A stretch of DNA of 64,000 nt from Sphingorhabdus wooponensis. Its GTDB lineage: Bacteria; Pseudomonadota; Alphaproteobacteria; Sphingomonadales; Sphingomonadaceae. The DNA lies in contig NZ_RWJI01000001.1 in assembly GCF_003933235.1 (NCBI RefSeq), positions 316,001-380,000 on the forward strand, read 5' to 3'. Positions within the stretch are counted from its first letter, which is position 1, and the number at the start of each line of letters is the position of its first letter. The notes under the pieces were generated by a model. The model was given only the letters and a program-made list of their open reading frames with translations. It had not been told where the DNA came from and did no database searches. The position numbers and the translations under genes are program-made. Positions 61,047 through 64,000 of this stretch are shown here, in pieces.

Positions 61047-62858
61047 ATGGCTGCTGAACAGTTTGACGACTTTGACAGCTTCCCTAATCTTGTAACTATG
61101 TTTTTCGCGCGTGCGCGTCACCGCGGCAACGCGCCATTTTTATGGGCAAAGCATGACGGGGATTGGCATTCAATCAGCTGGTCGGACGCTGCGCGGCAAG
61201 TAGCGGGTTTTGCAAAATCGCTACGTCAACTGGGCCTGCAAAAGGGCGACCGTGTCATGTTGGTGTCGGAAAACCGGCCCGAATGGTGCATTGCCGATTT
61301 GGGTATTATGGCGGCGGGTTGCGTTACTGTGCCGACCTATGTCACCAACACCGAACGCGACCATCAGCACATACTGGACAATAGCGACGCGCGCGCCGTG
61401 ATCGTATCGACGGCTAAGCTTGCCAAGACATTGACGCCAGCGGCGCTGCGGTCATCGCAGGCGGAATTCATCATTGCCATTGACCCCCAGCCAGCGATGC
61501 AAAAGGGCCAATTATCGATGCATCACTGGGCCGATATGGTCAAAGGTACCGATGCTGATGTGCGCGCCAGCGAAACGGCGATGTTGTCTGTTACCCGCGA
61601 CGATTTGGCTTGCATCATTTACACCAGCGGAACCGGCGGGGCACCTCGCGGTGTGATGCAACATCATGGCGCGATTTTGCATAACGCCGACGGCGCGGCA
61701 GCCGTCCTGCGGGAAGATTTCGGTTTGGACGAAGAAGAAGTTTTCTTGTCTTTCCTGCCTTTGTCGCACGCCTATGAACATAGCGGTGGGCAATTCCTAC
61801 CGATCGGCGTGGGTGCGCAAATCTATTATGCTGAAGGGCTGGAGAAACTGGCCTCCAACATTGAAGAAACGCGACCAACGGTCATGGTAGTGGTCCCGCG
61901 TCTTTTTGAAGTGCTACGCCAACGGATGATTAAGACCGTCGAAAAGCAGGGCAAGCTGCCCAATTATCTGCTCGATAAGGCGCTGACCATCGGTGAGCGG
62001 GATTATTCAGGGCGCAAACGTCTTGTCGATGCGCCGATGCGGTTGATTTTATCGCGTACGATTAAGCCCAAAATCCGTGCGCGCTTTGGCGGCAGGATGA
62101 AGGCAATGGTATCGGGTGGCGCGCCGCTGAACCCTGATATTGGCGTGTTCTTCCAATCCTTGGGCATTACGCTGCTGCAAGGTTATGGCCAGACCGAGTC
62201 CGGCCCTGTCATCAGCTGCAACCGGCCGAGTGCAGGCATCAAAATGGACACCGTTGGCCCGCCGTTGAAAAACACCGAGGTTAAAATCGCTGAGGATGGC
62301 GAAATCTTGGTGCGCGGACCTTTGGTGATGAAGGGATATTGGCGCAACCAAGCCGAAACCGACCGTGTTCTGATAGATGGTTGGCTGCATACGGGCGATA
62401 TCGGGCATATTGACGACGGTGGCCGCATTGCGATTACCGATCGCAAGAAAGACCTCATCGTCAACGACAAGGGGGACAATATCGCGCCGCAAAAAATCGA
62501 AGGCATGCTGACGCTTCAGCCCGAGATATTGCAGGCGATGGTGTCCGGCGACAAAAGACCCTATATCGTCGGTCTCGTCGTGCCAGACCCCGAATGGGCG
62601 TTGGAATGGGCGCAGGCGCAAGATATGAAATATGATTTTGCCGAGCTGCAAGCCAATCCGCAATTCCGCGCCGCAGTGCGCGCGGCTGTGGATCGCGTAA
62701 ATGCGGATGTTTCGGTCACCGAAAAAGTGCGGCAGTTCGAATTTGCGGACGAACCTTTTTCCATCGAAAATGGCGAGATGACGCCCAGCATGAAAATTCG
62801 CCGGCATGTTATACGTGAGCGTTACGCCGCGCGGGTCAACGGGATGTATAAGGTTTAG
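61047..62858 (+). CDS. long-chain acyl-CoA synthetase (AMP-dependent)
   Basis: 603 residues from ATG 61047 with GCAGGAGA upstream; earlier in-frame codons look unconserved. Motifs are CIIYTSGTGGAPRGVMQHH (phosphate loop), GYGQTESGPVISCN, WLHTGDIGHIDDGGRIAITDRKKDLIV and the final KIRRHVIRERYA. The insertion pattern (MVVVPRLFEVLRQRMIKTVEKQGK) matches FACL-type long-chain fatty acid ligases. It activates fatty acids for beta-oxidation or lipid remodelling. A second ligase of another subgroup is at 39645-41342. Confidence 0.92.
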   Translation: MAAEQFDDFDSFPNLVTMFFARARHRGNAPFLWAKHDGDWHSISWSDAARQVAGFAKSLRQLGLQKGDRVMLVSENRPEWCIADLGIMAAGCVTVPTYVTNTERDHQHILDNSDARAVIVSTAKLAKTLTPAALRSSQAEFIIAIDPQPAMQKGQLSMHHWADMVKGTDADVRASETAMLSVTRDDLACIIYTSGTGGAPRGVMQHHGAILHNADGAAAVLREDFGLDEEEVFLSFLPLSHAYEHSGGQFLPIGVGAQIYYAEGLEKLASNIEETRPTVMVVVPRLFEVLRQRMIKTVEKQGKLPNYLLDKALTIGERDYSGRKRLVDAPMRLILSRTIKPKIRARFGGRMKAMVSGGAPLNPDIGVFFQSLGITLLQGYGQTESGPVISCNRPSAGIKMDTVGPPLKNTEVKIAEDGEILVRGPLVMKGYWRNQAETDRVLIDGWLHTGDIGHIDDGGRIAITDRKKDLIVNDKGDNIAPQKIEGMLTLQPEILQAMVSGDKRPYIVGLVVPDPEWALEWAQAQDMKYDFAELQANPQFRAAVRAAVDRVNADVSVTEKVRQFEFADEPFSIENGEMTPSMKIRRHVIRERYAARVNGMYKV

Positions 62859-62900
62859 GGGCAGAACCCCGAAAAGGTCGTTGTGACTGGGATATGGGCG

Positions 62901-63638
62901 CTAAGCGTTTTGCGCCCATATTAGAAACTCGACATTGCCTTGCGGCCCGGTAATCGGGCTGGTGGTTAGGCCGAGCACTGTCCAATTTTGGCTCGTGAGC
63001 CATGCCTTTATTTCGTCACAGACGCGTGTGTGCACGTCTGCGTCCCGGACAACGCCGCCTTTACCGACTTCGTCGCGGCCAGCCTCAAATTGCGGCTTAA
63101 TGAGCGCGATGAGTTGCGCCTTGCTTTTGGCGAAGGATAAGGGCCGCTCAAGTACTTTGGCTAAGCCAATGAAGCTCGCGTCGCAAACGATGAGGTCAAC
63201 TGGCTCATCTATGTGGGCGTCGGTCAAGATGCGCGCGCTTGTTTGTTCATGCACAATGACGCGGGAATCTTGGCGCAGCTTCCATGCCAGCTGATTTGTG
63301 CCGCTATCGACGGCGTAGACGCGTTTTGCGCCATGGGTCAGCAGCACATCTGTAAAGCCGCCCGTCGATGACCCTACATCGATGGCGATATTGTCGGTGA
63401 CATCAATTTCAAACACCTCGAGCGCATGTGCAAGCTTAATGCCGCCGCGGGACACCCAAGGATGATCGCTGCCGCGCACGCTGATGTCCGCATCTTCGGC
63501 GATTTGCTGTCCCGGCTTTTGCGCCTTGGAATCGCCAATAAAGACATGGCCTGCCATAACCAGCGCCTGTGCGCGGGTCTTGCTTTCGGCCAGGCCGCGA
63601 TCAAGGATGAGTTGATCTAATCGTATTTTTTTGGTCGC
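62901..63638 (-). CDS. tlyA: TlyA-family rRNA methyltransferase
   Basis: 245 residues from ATG 63638 (MATKKIRLDQLILDRGLAESKTRAQALVMAGHVFIG, the S4 RNA-binding start). An FtsJ-type SAM domain follows: AIDVGSSTGGFTDVLLTHGAKRVYAVDSGTNQL and LIVCDASFIGL, LIALIKPQFEAGRDEVGKGGVVRD. The actinobacterial TlyA 2'-O-methylates 16S/23S cytidines. Homologues are often mislabelled hemolysin. Divergent from the lipoprotein gene at the right edge. Confidence 0.92.
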   Translation of the reverse strand, partial: ATKKIRLDQLILDRGLAESKTRAQALVMAGHVFIGDSKAQKPGQQIAEDADISVRGSDHPWVSRGGIKLAHALEVFEIDVTDNIAIDVGSSTGGFTDVLLTHGAKRVYAVDSGTNQLAWKLRQDSRVIVHEQTSARILTDAHIDEPVDLIVCDASFIGLAKVLERPLSFAKSKAQLIALIKPQFEAGRDEVGKGGVVRDADVHTRVCDEIKAWLTSQNWTVLGLTTSPITGPQGNVEFLIWAQNA

Positions 63639-63690
63639 CATGCCGCAACGCGCTAGCGGAGCGTGGACGATTTGGCCATAAGGCAAAGCG

Positions 63691-64000
63691 ATGCAAACTC
63701 GTTACATATCCCTAGTCGCCCTTCTTGCTCTCGCCGCCTGCGTTGCGCCGTCTGCGCCACCCGCGCCAAAAGCTGTGTCGGCACCGCCACCAGTGGCTGT
63801 TGCGCCGCCACCGCGATTGACGGGTGATTGGAATGACTGGCCCTTTACCCCCGGCAATTGGACCTACCGCCGCGATGGCCGCACTTCGGTTGCCCAGTTC
63901 GGCACGCCTGGGCGCAATGCGATCGTCAACTTTCGCTGCGATGCTGAGAGCCGCCGGGTTACATTATCGCGTGAAGCATCGGCGCCCGGCACGCGCATGG
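63691..64000 (+). CDS. putative lipoprotein, 3' end outside window
   Basis: Reads MQTRYISLVALLALAACVAPS from ATG 63691, a signal sequence with lipobox LAAC (Cys 17). A Pro/Ala-rich linker then leads to LTGDWNDWPFTPGNWTYRRDGRTSVAQFG and NAIVNFRCDAESRRVTLSR. The frame is open to the window edge, so only the first 103 residues are seen. An envelope lipoprotein of unknown role. Confidence 0.8.
   Translation, partial: MQTRYISLVALLALAACVAPSAPPAPKAVSAPPPVAVAPPPRLTGDWNDWPFTPGNWTYRRDGRTSVAQFGTPGRNAIVNFRCDAESRRVTLSREASAPGTRM

Noticed and set aside
1-64000. CRISPR arrays, rRNA genes, insertion-sequence transposases
   Set aside because: Looked for on both strands; no regularly spaced repeats, rRNA sequence or transposase-like ORFs were found.

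Overview
The window looks like chromosomal DNA of an alphaproteobacterium, most likely a sphingomonad (order Sphingomonadales; genus not determinable from this sequence). The basis is moderately high G+C, the set of families seen (UrcA, RcnB-like, DUF885, fused ThiS-ThiG, LytTR two-component pair, phytoene desaturase) and a gene transfer agent (GTA) cluster of the Rhodobacter RcGTA type.

Layout. 1-8.4 kb (minus strand): alpha/beta hydrolase, DUF885 metalloprotein, 2OG-Fe(II) oxygenase, exported amidohydrolase, RcnB-like protein with calcium-loop-like repeats, VanX-type dipeptidase, and accC-accB of acetyl-CoA carboxylase. 8.5-18.9 kb: aroQ, thiSG fusion, UrcA protein, LytS/LytTR-like pair, trmB, metK with a palindromic leader, lnt, a VOC protein, a RoxA-like uL16 hydroxylase, a CxxC small protein and an RsuA-family pseudouridine synthase.

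19.3-35.5 kb (plus strand): a complete-looking GTA structural cluster. The order is TerS, TerL, portal, DUF6127, prohead protease, HK97 capsid, connector, head closure, small protein, DUF3168, major tail protein, GTA gp10, tail assembly chaperone, short tape measure, DUF2460 fusion, DUF2163 hub, NlpC/P60 peptidase, baseplate 'megatron' and DUF2793. No integrase, replication or lysis gene lies near it. The leader carries a sigma70-like promoter, a repeated motif and a strong intrinsic terminator before the first gene. The standout feature is that the portal protein continues past its normal end into a Gly/Pro-rich linker and a predicted DNA/RNA non-specific endonuclease toxin domain. It is followed at once by two tandem, near-identical genes resembling YezG/DUF600 immunity proteins. 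This amounts to a polymorphic toxin-immunity cassette grafted onto a GTA portal.

35.6-49.8 kb: OmpA-family porin, glnD, an acyl-CoA synthetase, lgt, a MidA-like methyltransferase, an Mla-type lipid transport operon (permease with STAS domain, ATPase, MCE protein, auxiliary lipoprotein), a HAD phosphatase, a DASS transporter and pgeF. lnt and lgt both serve lipoprotein maturation. The Mla operon, OmpA and two acyl-CoA synthetases fit an envelope and lipid theme.

49.8-51.2 kb: a Rossmann-fold sugar-nucleotide-like dehydratase/epimerase gene bracketed by two inverted 265-bp non-coding MITE-like elements. One of these supplies the stop codons of the two genes converging on it. 51.2-64 kb: EamA transporter, L-threonine aldolase, ACR3 arsenite transporter, M20 peptidase, crtI, tRNA-Thr(GGT), pyrD, gamma-glutamyltransferase, long-chain acyl-CoA synthetase, TlyA-type rRNA methyltransferase and a truncated lipoprotein gene at the right edge.

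All family names are from reading the translations by eye. No database search was run.
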